This document shows, one piece after another, positions 8,352 through 16,306 of a DNA stretch of 64,000 nt; within the stretch, counting starts at the first letter, position 1; every line of letters begins with the position of its first letter. The notes below the pieces were generated by a model. That model made no database searches and was not told where the DNA came from. It saw only the letters and a list, made by a program, of their open reading frames with translations. A program made the translations under genes and the position numbers. Source of the stretch: Chloroflexota bacterium (lineage in GTDB: Bacteria; Chloroflexota; Limnocylindria; Limnocylindrales; CSP1-4); contig JAHBUZ010000012.1 of NCBI GenBank assembly GCA_019637815.1, positions 62,001 to 126,000 on the forward strand, written 5' to 3'.

Positions 8352-9188
8352 CTATACCGGACCGAGGACGTCCAGGAGCCGAGCGACCTCCTCGGCGATG
8401 GCGTCGCGCCCGGGACCGAGGTAGCGGCGGGGATCCACCATCGCGGGGTCGGCGGCCAGCGTGTCACGGACGGCCGCGCTGAACACCCGGTTGAGCTGGG
8501 TGGCGATGTTGATCTTGGTGAGACCGGCGCCGACCGCGGCCGCGAGCCCGTCGTCCGACACGCCGCTCGAGCCGTGGAGCACGAGCGGCACCGGCACCAC
8601 GGCCCGCAGTCGCGCCACGAGCGCCAGATCGAGCGCCGCGTCCCGCGTGGGGCGCGCGTGGGAGGAGCCGACCGCGACGGCCAGCGCATCGACCCCGGTG
8701 GCCTCGACGAAGCGGACCGCGGCGTCCGGGTCGGTGCGTGCGGTCGCGCTGTGGATGCCGTCCTTGCCACCCACCGCACCCAGCTCCGCCTCCACCCAGG
8801 CACCCCGGGCGTGCCCCGCACCGGCGACCTCCGCGGTCGCCAGCCGATTGGCCGCGTCATCGAGCGCGGACGCGTCGAACATGACCGAGTCGATGCCCAG
8901 GTCGATGGCCTCGATCACCAGCTCGCGGGAGACCGCGTGATCGAGATGCACCCCCACCGGCACCGACGCGGCGCGTGCGACCGCGAGCGCGGCCGCCGCG
9001 ATGGGCGCGAGCGCCCCGTGCCACGTGACGCAGTTCTGGGAGATGGCGAGGATGACCGGTCGGGTGGCACGCTCGGCGCCTGTCGCGATGGCCTCCGCGT
9101 GCTCGATGCCGATGACGTTGAACGCCGCGATGGCACGGCCCTCCCGCCACGCGGGTAGCAGCAGCTCGGCGGCGGGGATATGCGGCAT
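8352..9188 (-). CDS. Class II fructose/tagatose-bisphosphate aldolase
   Basis: 278 residues. Zinc-dependent aldolase of the FbaA/GatY/KbaY family: VGVHLDHAVSRE (catalytic Asp and zinc His), AIDLGIDSVMFDASAL, WVEAELGAVGGKD (zinc Glu), VAVGSSHA (second zinc His), PLVLHGSSGV (third zinc His) and ITKINIATQ-like TKINIATQL (phosphate site). It splits a ketose 1,6-bisphosphate or 1-phosphate into dihydroxyacetone phosphate and an aldehyde. As last gene of the leftward operon after a LacC-like kinase and a SIS isomerase, the likely substrate is tagatose or fructose 1,6-bisphosphate. The ATG overlaps the stop of a 12-codon mini-ORF (TGATG). Confidence 0.9.
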   Translation of the reverse strand: MPHIPAAELLLPAWREGRAIAAFNVIGIEHAEAIATGAERATRPVILAISQNCVTWHGALAPIAAAALAVARAASVPVGVHLDHAVSRELVIEAIDLGIDSVMFDASALDDAANRLATAEVAGAGHARGAWVEAELGAVGGKDGIHSATARTDPDAAVRFVEATGVDALAVAVGSSHARPTRDAALDLALVARLRAVVPVPLVLHGSSGVSDDGLAAAVGAGLTKINIATQLNRVFSAAVRDTLAADPAMVDPRRYLGPGRDAIAEEVARLLDVLGPV

Positions 9189-9226
9189 CAGGCGGGCAGC
9201 TGCGCGGTCAGGAACATGTGCGGCAT
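9188..9226 (-). CDS. Possible 12-residue coupling mini-ORF
   Basis: ATG 9226 overlaps the TGA of the upstream kinase and the mini-ORF's own TGA overlaps the ATG of the aldolase, so MPHMFLTAQLPA exactly bridges the two genes with TGATG junctions at both ends. Its first codons nearly repeat the aldolase start (MPHI). It could keep ribosomes moving across the 37-base gap, or be the remnant of a duplicated gene start. Confidence 0.35.
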   Translation of the reverse strand: MPHMFLTAQLPA

Positions 9227-10143
9227 CACGCCGCCTCCACGCGCACCGACGACCGGACCCGATCGAGCGTCAGCGCATCGAGGTCGCCGGCCAGCGGCGC
9301 CGTCACCGCGGCCGCCGACCAGGTGACCGCATCACGCAGCATCGATGGCCAGTCACGTCCGTCCTCGAGACCCGCGGCCAGGGCGGCGGCGACAGCATCG
9401 CCGGCGCCCGTCGGATTGACGCCCGCGATGGGTCGGTCGAGGCGCGCCGTCCAGGCGCCATCCACGGTCAGCGCACGGATGCCCTCGGGGCCGAAGGTCG
9501 CGACCACCGCGCCGGCGCCCGCGCCCTGCATCCAGCGCATCGCCCGCGCCTCGTCCGCGAGCCCCGTCGAGGCGACCAGCTCGGCACCATTGGGCTTGAC
9601 GATGTCCGGGCCCGCCTCGAGCGACCGCGCCAGCGGCATGCCGTCCGCGTCCACGATGGTCCGCGCATCCTCGTCCCGGGCGATGCGCACCAGCAGGTCG
9701 TACGCGGTCTCCGGCACCCCTGGCGGCAGGCTCCCCGAACACACGACCACGCGGGCACGTGCCGCGAGCGACCGGAAGTGGACCAGGAACCGCTGCCACT
9801 CCTCGTCGGTGACGTGCGGCCCGGGCTCGTTGAGGAGGGTCGATCCGCCGGTCGCGGCCGAGACCACCGAGACGGTCCGTCGCGACTCGCCGTCGATGGG
9901 CGACATCGCCGATGGCAGGTCGGCCGTCGCGAGATCAGCGGCGATCCGCGCACCCGTCGGCCCACCGAGCAGGCCCGTGCACAGCACCTCGCGACCCATC
10001 GCGTGGAGCACGCGCGCCACGTTGATCCCCTTGCCGCCGGCCCGCTCGCGGACGGCCCGCACCCGGTGGCTGGCGTCCGGTCGCAGCTCATCGACGTCAT
10101 ACGTGACGTCCAGCGCCGTGTTGAGCGTGACGGTGAGGATCAC
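9226..10143 (-). CDS. PfkB-family sugar-phosphate kinase (1-phosphofructokinase/tagatose-6-P kinase type)
   Basis: 305 residues. Starts MILTVTLNTALDVTYDVDEL, the N-terminus typical of FruK/LacC, followed by RAGGKGINVARVLHAMG (PfkB signature 1) and GVNPTGAGDAVAAAL (signature 2, with the catalytic Asp and the anion hole). It would phosphorylate a ketohexose phosphate with ATP to give the bisphosphate used by the adjacent class II aldolase. Tagatose 6-phosphate (LacC) and fructose 1-phosphate (FruK) enzymes cannot be told apart by motif; with a SIS isomerase next door and no PTS gene, a LacC-like role is the better guess. ATG overlaps the stop of the SIS gene (ATGA). Confidence 0.85.
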   Translation of the reverse strand: MILTVTLNTALDVTYDVDELRPDASHRVRAVRERAGGKGINVARVLHAMGREVLCTGLLGGPTGARIAADLATADLPSAMSPIDGESRRTVSVVSAATGGSTLLNEPGPHVTDEEWQRFLVHFRSLAARARVVVCSGSLPPGVPETAYDLLVRIARDEDARTIVDADGMPLARSLEAGPDIVKPNGAELVASTGLADEARAMRWMQGAGAGAVVATFGPEGIRALTVDGAWTARLDRPIAGVNPTGAGDAVAAALAAGLEDGRDWPSMLRDAVTWSAAAVTAPLAGDLDALTLDRVRSSVRVEAA

Positions 10144-11021
10144 CGCGCGAGGATCACCGAGCGCGTGAGATGTCGCGGCTGGTCCGGGTCGAGGCCCCGC
10201 CGGAGCGCCAGCGCCACCGCCATGCGCTGGGCCACGATGAGGGCCGCCAGCGGATCGAGATGTGCATGGTGGACGAAGTCGGCGCCCGTGGCCGCGACCA
10301 CGTCCGGCAGATCGGCCGGCGCCTCACCGAACAGCCAGGTGAGTCGTCCGGGCTGGGCGATGCTCACGGGTCCATGCCGATACTCGCCCGAGGCATACGC
10401 CTCCGTCCACGCCTGGGCCGCCTCGCGCATCTTGAGCGCCGCTTCGTGGGCGAGCCCCACGGTCCAGCCCGTGCCCAGGAAGCTCACCTGCTCCGCGCCG
10501 AGATATGGCTCCACGGGGATCTCCAGCGCCGCGTGGGCGTCCTCGACCACGGGCGCGATGTCCTCGCCGAGCGACGCACGCAGCAGCGCGAGGACCGTCG
10601 TCGCGAACCGCGTCTGGACCACCGACCGCTCATCGGCGGCCTCCAGCACGAGCAGGTCGTCGGACGCGTCTGCGATGGGCGTGGCCGGGTCACCCGTGAT
10701 GGCGACGGTGGGCACGCGGCCCCGGAGCGGCGCGAGCGCCTCGAGGATCTCCGTGGTCGTGCCGGAGCGGGAGACAGCGATGACCCGATCGTAGGCTCGG
10801 TCACGGGGCATCTCGGATGCCGCGAACGCATCCGTCCAGCCGGCACCCGCCGACTCGCGCAACACGGCGTAGCACATGGCCATGAACCAGGACGTGCCAC
10901 AGCCGATGACCGCCACCCGCTCGCCGGGCCGTGGCAGGACGTCCGAGGAGCGCGCGATGTCCGCGGCGCGGGCCCACAGGTCCGGCTGGCTCGCGATCTC
11001 CTCGGTCACGTGATGGTCCAT
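10140..11021 (-). CDS. SIS-domain sugar-phosphate isomerase/deaminase (AgaS-like)
   Basis: 293 residues from ATG 11021. Two SIS domains: the first with VAVIGCGTSWFMAMCY and VIAVSRSGTTTEILEAL, the second with VSFLGTGWTVGLAHEAALKM and GEYRHGPVSI. This is the isomerase half of glucosamine synthase without the glutaminase domain, as in AgaS and FrlB. A likely reaction is aminohexose-6-phosphate to ketohexose-6-phosphate plus ammonia, or an aldose-ketose isomerisation. The product would feed the following PfkB kinase. Codons upstream of 11021 are open but do not encode SIS sequence and run into the amidohydrolase gene. RBS-like GAGG-type sequence lies at about 11030. Confidence 0.85.
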   Translation of the reverse strand: MDHHVTEEIASQPDLWARAADIARSSDVLPRPGERVAVIGCGTSWFMAMCYAVLRESAGAGWTDAFAASEMPRDRAYDRVIAVSRSGTTTEILEALAPLRGRVPTVAITGDPATPIADASDDLLVLEAADERSVVQTRFATTVLALLRASLGEDIAPVVEDAHAALEIPVEPYLGAEQVSFLGTGWTVGLAHEAALKMREAAQAWTEAYASGEYRHGPVSIAQPGRLTWLFGEAPADLPDVVAATGADFVHHAHLDPLAALIVAQRMAVALALRRGLDPDQPRHLTRSVILAR

Positions 11022-11037
11022 GTCGCTCCTCTGCGTG

Positions 11038-12135
11038 TCACCCGGCGCCGCCGAGGCCCAGCACCCGGCGCGCATTGTCGGCGTAGACCAGCCGCAGCAC
11101 CTCGTCCGGCAGGCCCAGGCCGCTGATGCGCCAGCGTCCCTGGGGCGGGACCTCCCGAGGCGAGTAGTCGAACGACTCGTCGAACGTCTCGAGGAATCGG
11201 TAGTAGATCCGGCAGGTGGCCACGTCGACGGCACTGTCGGTCCCGAACAGCACCCGATCGGCCCAGCGCAGCAGGAACCGCCGCGCGCTGTACGGCTGAC
11301 GACCCAGCTCGGCGATCCGGTCCGCGATGTCCACGCACAGGTTCGGGTGGCGTTCCAGCAGGCCGTCGACCAGCGCCAGGTCCTCGGCAGCACAGCCGAC
11401 GTGCGCTCCGATGAACGTCACATCGGGATGACGGCCCAGCAGTCGGTCGAACGCGGCCAGCACATCGTCGAAGCGCGGGAAGCCGGGCCCATCGGCTGTC
11501 TCCATCGGGGGCCAGAAATGCCAGTCGGGATGGAGCGCCAGCTCCTCGGTCCGTTCGTTGCCCTCGCCGACCGGCTCGAAGAAGGCGATCGGATCGGCGA
11601 CATGGATGACCACCGGGAGCCGCAGGTCCGCCACCGCCCGCCAGAGCGGATCGAGTCGCTCGTCGTCCACGGCCACGAGCCGACCGGTCGTGTCGCAGGC
11701 CCGCAGCCCGAGCAGCTTCCACACCTTGAGCCCGCGCGCCCCACGAGCGACCGAATCACGGAGCCGCTCGGCCTCCAGCTCGCCGAAGTCGGCCTCCCGG
11801 GACCACATCCCGTAGTCGAGGCCGGCGAAGACGATGATGCGCTCCGGATGCGGCACCTGGTAGCGCTCGACCTGGCGCGACAGCTCATCGCCCTGGCCAC
11901 CATCGAGGTCGACCATCGTCATGATGCCCGCCTCGTCCATGGCGTCGAGCAGCTCCGACACGGGTCGTAGCGCCCAGTCGCCACCGAACACCGGCCCCAG
12001 GTGCTCGTGGATCGAGATGACCGGGGAGCGCGGCCGCAGGACGGTCGTGGCGGGGACCCGCAGCGCCTGCGGCGGCCATGGGGCCGGGTGCGCGACCGTC
12101 GGCCGCCCTCCCGGGTCGGGAGCCGGGGTGCTCAC
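11038..12135 (-). CDS. Amidohydrolase-2 family TIM-barrel hydrolase
   Basis: 365 residues. Motifs of the amidohydrolase 2 group: ISIHEHLGP (HxH metal site), VVIHVADP, VTFIGAHVGC, NLCVDIADR and RVLFGTDSAVD (barrel Asp). Members hydrolyse or decarboxylate varied substrates with a mononuclear metal. Located between the GntR regulator and the SIS isomerase and overlapping the GntR gene by 4 bases, it should act in the same pathway. It could remove an N-acyl group or open a lactone; it is not a NagA/AgaA-type deacetylase by sequence, so the deacetylase role is only an option. The N-terminal 35 residues are Pro-rich and the true start might be later. Confidence 0.8.
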   Translation of the reverse strand: MSTPAPDPGGRPTVAHPAPWPPQALRVPATTVLRPRSPVISIHEHLGPVFGGDWALRPVSELLDAMDEAGIMTMVDLDGGQGDELSRQVERYQVPHPERIIVFAGLDYGMWSREADFGELEAERLRDSVARGARGLKVWKLLGLRACDTTGRLVAVDDERLDPLWRAVADLRLPVVIHVADPIAFFEPVGEGNERTEELALHPDWHFWPPMETADGPGFPRFDDVLAAFDRLLGRHPDVTFIGAHVGCAAEDLALVDGLLERHPNLCVDIADRIAELGRQPYSARRFLLRWADRVLFGTDSAVDVATCRIYYRFLETFDESFDYSPREVPPQGRWRISGLGLPDEVLRLVYADNARRVLGLGGAG

Positions 12136-12860
12136 GGCTCACGCAGCTCGACGCTGTATCGATACCGATCGCTCCGGACGATGCTCCGACAGAACTCCAG
12201 GATGGCGCCCTCCGCATCGAACGTGATGCGTTCCACGCGGAGTGCCGGATCGCCCCGCCGTCGATCGAGCAGCTCCGCCTCCGCTGCGCTCAGCAGCACC
12301 GGCTCGAAGGCCTCGTGGGCGCGGACCGGGCGGACACCGTAGTGGCTCGCGAGCGTGTCGTACAGCCGGACGCGGTCGAAGTCGAAGCGCTCGAGACCCG
12401 GGAAGCGGGCCACCGGCAGCCAGGAGGTCTCCGCCACCACCGGCTCGTCATCCGCCAGCCGCAGTCGTGCGATCGCCACGACCGGCGTCCCGGACGCGAC
12501 CCCCAGGGCACCCGCGACCCGCTCGTCCGCAGCCTCCACGCCCACGCTGAGCGCGCGCGTCCCCGGGGTCATGCCCTGTCGCTCGATCTCCCGGCTGAAG
12601 GTGTAGAAGCCACCCAGGGCATGCTCCACGGCCCGTGCCCGGACATACGTGCCCAGGCCGCGTCGGACCTCCAGGGTCCCATCGGCGATCAAGCCACCCA
12701 GCGCCTGGCGGATGGTCGCGCGACTCACGCCGTAGCGGCCCATCAGCTCCTGCTCCGTCTCTACCTGCGAGCCGGGTGCCAGGTCACCGCGGGCGACGCG
12801 GGCCCGCAGGTCGTTCTGGATGCGTCGATACAGCGGCAGACCCGCCGATGCCTCGCGCAT
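12132..12860 (-). CDS. GntR-family (HutC/UTRA) transcriptional regulator
   Basis: 242 residues from ATG 12860, chosen because a strong Shine-Dalgarno (GGAGGAGGG) ends about 7 bases upstream. Residues 1-75 are a winged helix (LYRRIQNDLRARVARGDLAPG, YGVSRATIRQALGGLIADG, LEVRRGLGTYV); residues 85-240 are a UTRA ligand domain of the HutC type, which usually senses a sugar phosphate or amino sugar. It heads the leftward catabolic operon and is divergent from the ABC transporter operon. A perfect 14-bp palindrome lies just upstream of its -10, so autorepression with release by the pathway substrate is likely. Confidence 0.9.
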   Translation of the reverse strand: MREASAGLPLYRRIQNDLRARVARGDLAPGSQVETEQELMGRYGVSRATIRQALGGLIADGTLEVRRGLGTYVRARAVEHALGGFYTFSREIERQGMTPGTRALSVGVEAADERVAGALGVASGTPVVAIARLRLADDEPVVAETSWLPVARFPGLERFDFDRVRLYDTLASHYGVRPVRAHEAFEPVLLSAAEAELLDRRRGDPALRVERITFDAEGAILEFCRSIVRSDRYRYSVELREP

Positions 12861-12914
12861 CGGGACCCTCCTCCGTCCTTCGTTGGGCTGGGCGCGCCTG
12901 CTGGCGCGACCATC

Positions 12915-12920
12915 ATGATA
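12915..12920 (-). promoter_or_regulatory. -10 element of GntR operon
   Basis: TATCAT on the minus strand, giving a leader of roughly 45-50 bases that carries the GGAGGAGGG ribosome site. The palindromic operator covers the place of the -35. Confidence 0.55.
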
Positions 12921-12935
12921 GCGCGGCGCCGCCTC

Positions 12936-12963
12936 GGACATCCGGACGTCCGGACGTCTGTCC
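12936..12963. promoter_or_regulatory. GntR operator: palindrome and 8-bp triple repeat
   Basis: GACGTCCGGACGTC (12945-12958) is a perfect 14-bp palindrome. It is embedded in three 8-bp steps GACATCCG, GACGTCCG, GACGTCTG. A one-mismatch copy occurs at 19369-19382 before the PfkB kinase. Position upstream of the GntR -10 and between the divergent operons supports operator function. Confidence 0.65.
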
Positions 12964-13031
12964 TCATCCTGCCACGCTCGTCAAGCGCGATCCCGGGGTC
13001 ACGTGGACGACCCGGGGTTGCCTGCGGTGGC

Positions 13032-13037
13032 TAGGAT
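13032..13037 (+). promoter_or_regulatory. Possible -10 of the sugar ABC operon
   Basis: TAGGAT on the plus strand about 100 bases before the solute-binding gene. An inverted repeat GGGTC-N8-GACCC lies just upstream (12996-13013). No good -35 is visible, so confidence is low. Confidence 0.4.
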
Positions 13038-13136
13038 GGGTGCACCCGTGATAGGCCGCGGGCACCAGCGAGGAGGAAGCGCGGCCAGGACAGATCGGTC
13101 ATGCGCGTCCCCTCACATGGCGGAAAGGAGCGTGAC

Positions 13137-14450
13137 ATGCCGTCGAGCATGGGACCCCGCAGGCGTGCGGTCGGACTGGCGATGGCCGTCGCCATCGGTG
13201 CATCCCTGACCGGTGGAGCGGCGCTCGGCCAGGGAGGCTCGGTCGTCATGCTGTCGACCCAGCTGGCCCCGGAGGCCGAGGCGCAGAAGATGCGCGACCA
13301 GATCCTCGGTGGGTTCGCGGGGAGCGTGGACTTCGTCACCGCGGACCCGGGCTCGGTCCTCATCGACACGGTGCGGGTCGAGGCACAGGCGGGCTCCGGT
13401 GAGGTGAGCCTCCTGGGCGGGCTGCACGGCGAGCTGTCCACGCTCGGTGCCGAGGGCCTGCTCATGGACCTCTCGGACGTGGTGGCGGACCTCGACGTCT
13501 CACCGGGTCTGCTGGAGCTGGGCAAGCTGGGCACGGACCAGCAGCTGTACATCCCGTGGATGCAGGCGACCTACGTCATGGTCGCGCGCCGGGACGCCCT
13601 CGAGCATCTGCCCGCAGGCGCGGATATCAACGCCCTCACCTGGGCGCAGGTCACGGAGTGGGGCGCGAACCTCCAGGCGGCGACCGGTGAGCGGCTGCTG
13701 GGCTTCCCCGCGGGTGCGGACGGGCTCATCCACCGCTTCTTCCAGGGCTTCGCCTATCCCGCATTCACGGGCGGCGTCAACACCCACTTCGCGGACGCGT
13801 CCGGCGTGGCCATGTGGGAGTGGCTGAAGGAGACGTGGCAGTACGTCAACCCGCAGTCGACCACGTACGGCTTCATGCAGGAGCCGCTCCTCTCCGGTGA
13901 GGTCGCGGTGGCCTGGGACCACACGGCCCGGCTCATCGAGGCGCTGCGCACCAGCCCCGATGACTTCGTCGCGTTCCCGGTGCCCGCGGGGCCGGAGGGT
14001 CGCGCGTTCATGCCCGTGGTCGCGGGTCTGGCCATCCCGGCCACGGCACCCGACCCGGAGGGTGCGAAGGCCGTCATCCGGCATCTGCTCGATCCGGCGA
14101 CCCAGGGCATCACCCTCCAGCAGGTCAGCTTCTTCCCGGTGGTGACCAGCGAGGTCCAGGCGGAGCTGGACGCCGGCACCCAGGCGGAGCTGGACGCGGT
14201 CTCCGCACAGATCTCGGCGGCGGATGCGCTGCCGGCGCTGCTGCCCATCGGCCTCGCCGACCAGGGCGGTGCCTACAACGACGTGTTCAAGAGCGCGCTG
14301 GCCCAGATCATCGTGGAGGGCGGCGACCCGGCCACGGTGCTCGCAGGGCTGGCACCCACCCTCCAGGGCATCTTCGACGCGACCGGCGCCCCGTGCTGGA
14401 GCCCCGATCCGCCGAGCGACGGCCCCTGCCAGGTCGGCACCGGCGGCTGA
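13137..14450 (+). CDS. Sugar ABC transporter solute-binding protein (family 1)
   Basis: 437 residues from ATG 13137, preceded by GGAAAGGAG at a normal distance; an ATG at 13101 would add 12 residues without a better site. An N-terminal signal peptide (RRRAVGLAMAVAIGASLTGG, cleavage near AALGQ) is followed by a type-1 extracellular binding-protein fold with GEVAVAWDHTARL and AFMPVVAGLAIPA. There is no lipobox Cys, which is unusual for a monoderm. It should capture a sugar outside the membrane and hand it to the permeases encoded next. It is the first gene of the transport operon divergent from the GntR operon; its C-terminus contains two Cys. Substrate unknown, probably the (amino)sugar broken down by the neighbouring enzymes. 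Confidence 0.88.
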   Translation: MPSSMGPRRRAVGLAMAVAIGASLTGGAALGQGGSVVMLSTQLAPEAEAQKMRDQILGGFAGSVDFVTADPGSVLIDTVRVEAQAGSGEVSLLGGLHGELSTLGAEGLLMDLSDVVADLDVSPGLLELGKLGTDQQLYIPWMQATYVMVARRDALEHLPAGADINALTWAQVTEWGANLQAATGERLLGFPAGADGLIHRFFQGFAYPAFTGGVNTHFADASGVAMWEWLKETWQYVNPQSTTYGFMQEPLLSGEVAVAWDHTARLIEALRTSPDDFVAFPVPAGPEGRAFMPVVAGLAIPATAPDPEGAKAVIRHLLDPATQGITLQQVSFFPVVTSEVQAELDAGTQAELDAVSAQISAADALPALLPIGLADQGGAYNDVFKSALAQIIVEGGDPATVLAGLAPTLQGIFDATGAPCWSPDPPSDGPCQVGTGG

Positions 14451-14478
14451 GCCGCCCTCCACCGACACCCCGACACCC

Positions 14479-14517
14479 GATGACCCGGGCGGCCCGCTGA
14501 GGGTCGTCCGGGTCATC
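14479..14517 (+). terminator. Intercistronic hairpin between binding protein and permease
   Basis: GATGACCCGG (14479-14488) pairs with CCGGGTCATC (14508-14517) and the pairing continues inward, with two G-U pairs, to a 5-base loop: about 17 bp in all. No T-run follows, so it more likely blocks 3' exonucleases or attenuates read-through, raising binding-protein mRNA over permease mRNA. Confidence 0.6.
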
Positions 14518-14534
14518 CTGCCGGCACACTCGGG

Positions 14535-15389
14535 ATGACCAAGCGTCGCAACCTCGCGCCCTGGCTCCTGGTGCTCCCATCCGCGCTGTATCTCGCGGTG
14601 TTCTTCGCCACGCCCATGGCGCAGTCATTCGCGCTGGCGCTCCAGGACAGCGCGGGCTCATGGTCGCTGGAGTCGGTCCAGCTGATGCTCGGCGACCCCG
14701 ACTTCGGGCGTGCCGTCTCGGCGACCCTGACACTGCTCGTCCTGGTCATCCCCATCCAGCTGGCCCTCGCGCTCGCGATGGCCATCGTCATCAACAAGCG
14801 GCTGCGCGGCACCAGCCTGTGGCTGTACTGCTACGCCCTGCCCCTCGCCATCAGCGAGCTCGCCGCGGGCATCGTGTGGGTCTCCATCTTCACCCAGCGC
14901 GGCTGGCTCAACAGCATCCTCCAGTCGCTGGGCATCCTGGACCGGGGTGTCATCTGGATGTCCGGTGAGAGCTACTGGATGCTCATCGGCATCATCGTGG
15001 TCGCGGAAGCATGGCGTGCCACGTCGATCATGATGATCATCCTCGTGGCGGGCCTCCAGTCCATCCCCGACGAGTACCTGGAAGCGGCCGAGGTCTATGG
15101 CGCGAGCCTGTGGCAGCGCATCCGGCGGGTCATCCTGCCGATGCTCCGACCCAGCCTCCAGGTGGCCCTCATCCTGCGCGTGATCCTCGCCATCCAGGTG
15201 TTCGCCACGGCGGTCGCGCTCGCGGGCACGGGGCTCACCGTGATGTCCCAGCAGGCGCTCGACTGGGCGAACGACATCGACAACGACAACGTCGCGGCGG
15301 CCTGGGCCGGGCTCATGCTCGTCATCTCGCTCACCGCCACCGTGGGCATCCTGTGGCTCCTGCCGGTCCGCGAGGAGCAGCGGCAATGA
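14535..15389 (+). CDS. Sugar ABC transporter permease, MalF-like
   Basis: 284 residues with six predicted membrane helices. The EAA loop that docks to the ATPase reads EYLEAAEVYGASLWQRIRRV followed by ILPMLRPSLQVALI. It forms the channel with the second permease. No Shine-Dalgarno is obvious; the start lies 18 bases after a strong intercistronic hairpin. The stop overlaps the next ATG (ATGA). It acts in the cytoplasmic membrane in carbohydrate uptake type 1. Confidence 0.9.
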   Translation: MTKRRNLAPWLLVLPSALYLAVFFATPMAQSFALALQDSAGSWSLESVQLMLGDPDFGRAVSATLTLLVLVIPIQLALALAMAIVINKRLRGTSLWLYCYALPLAISELAAGIVWVSIFTQRGWLNSILQSLGILDRGVIWMSGESYWMLIGIIVVAEAWRATSIMMIILVAGLQSIPDEYLEAAEVYGASLWQRIRRVILPMLRPSLQVALILRVILAIQVFATAVALAGTGLTVMSQQALDWANDIDNDNVAAAWAGLMLVISLTATVGILWLLPVREEQRQ

Positions 15390-16300
15390 CACGGGCACAC
15401 ACCCTGGAGACCCCACCCACGACCCCGGCGCGCGCGCTGGACGGCCCGCCCGTGCCGGAGGGCCCACCGCCACCCCGGCGGAAGCACACCTGGCGGCGGC
15501 TCGGCAACCAGGCGCTGTGGTACGCGGCGGCCATCGTGCTCGCCCTGTTCATCGCGCTGCCCATCTACCTCATCTTCGTGAGCGCGGTGACCCCCGAGGC
15601 GGACCGCTACACATACCCCAAGGCGATCGTGCCCAGCGCGCTGTCCTTCGAGAACATCTCGTTCTTCCTCCGGGCGAGCGGGGTCGTCGATGCGTTCTGG
15701 CGGAGCTGCATCGTGGGCATCATCACCATCGTCCTCGCGCTGGGCATCGGGGCGCCCGCGGGCTATGCCATCGCGCGCTACGTGTTCCGGGGTCGGGACG
15801 CGTATCGCCTGGTCATCCTCGCGACACGCGCCTTCCCGGTGGTCATCCTGTCCATCCCGCTCGCGGTCCTGTATCGCCAGGTGGGCATCAACGATTCGGT
15901 GCTCGGCGTGGCGCTCATGCACACCACGCTCGCCCTGCCCTTCACGGTGCTCATCACGAGCAGCGTGTTCGTGTCCATCCCGCGTGACCTGGAGGAGGCC
16001 GCGCAGACGCTCGGCTGCAGCCCGGCACAGGCGTTCCGGCGCATCTCGCTGCCCCTGGCGCTACCCGGGCTGACCGCGGCCGCCATCTTCACCTGGGTGC
16101 TGTCGTGGAACGACGTCTTCGCGGCCGCCATCCTGACCCTGCGCAATCCCACGCTGCCGGCCCGCATCCTGTCCTCGCTGACCCAGGCGCCGCTGCACTT
16201 CCAGTTCGCGGCGGCGTTCGTCATGCTGGTGCCCTCGCTCGTGGTCATCTTCATCATCCGCAGATATCTGCTCGGCCTGTGGGGCCGGGTCGTGAAGTAG
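15386..16300 (+). CDS. Sugar ABC transporter permease, MalG-like
   Basis: 304 residues from ATG 15386, fixed by the ATGA overlap with the upstream permease. A Pro-rich cytoplasmic N-terminus of about 45 residues precedes six membrane helices. The EAA loop reads DLEEAAQTLGCSPAQAFRRI then SLPLALPGLTAAAIFTWVLSW, and the C-terminus ends in a MalG-like RRYLLGLWGRVVK. It pairs with the MalF-like subunit; a 6-base gap leads to the ATPase gene. Confidence 0.9.
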   Translation: MTRAHTLETPPTTPARALDGPPVPEGPPPPRRKHTWRRLGNQALWYAAAIVLALFIALPIYLIFVSAVTPEADRYTYPKAIVPSALSFENISFFLRASGVVDAFWRSCIVGIITIVLALGIGAPAGYAIARYVFRGRDAYRLVILATRAFPVVILSIPLAVLYRQVGINDSVLGVALMHTTLALPFTVLITSSVFVSIPRDLEEAAQTLGCSPAQAFRRISLPLALPGLTAAAIFTWVLSWNDVFAAAILTLRNPTLPARILSSLTQAPLHFQFAAAFVMLVPSLVVIFIIRRYLLGLWGRVVK

Positions 16301-16306
16301 GTCGCC

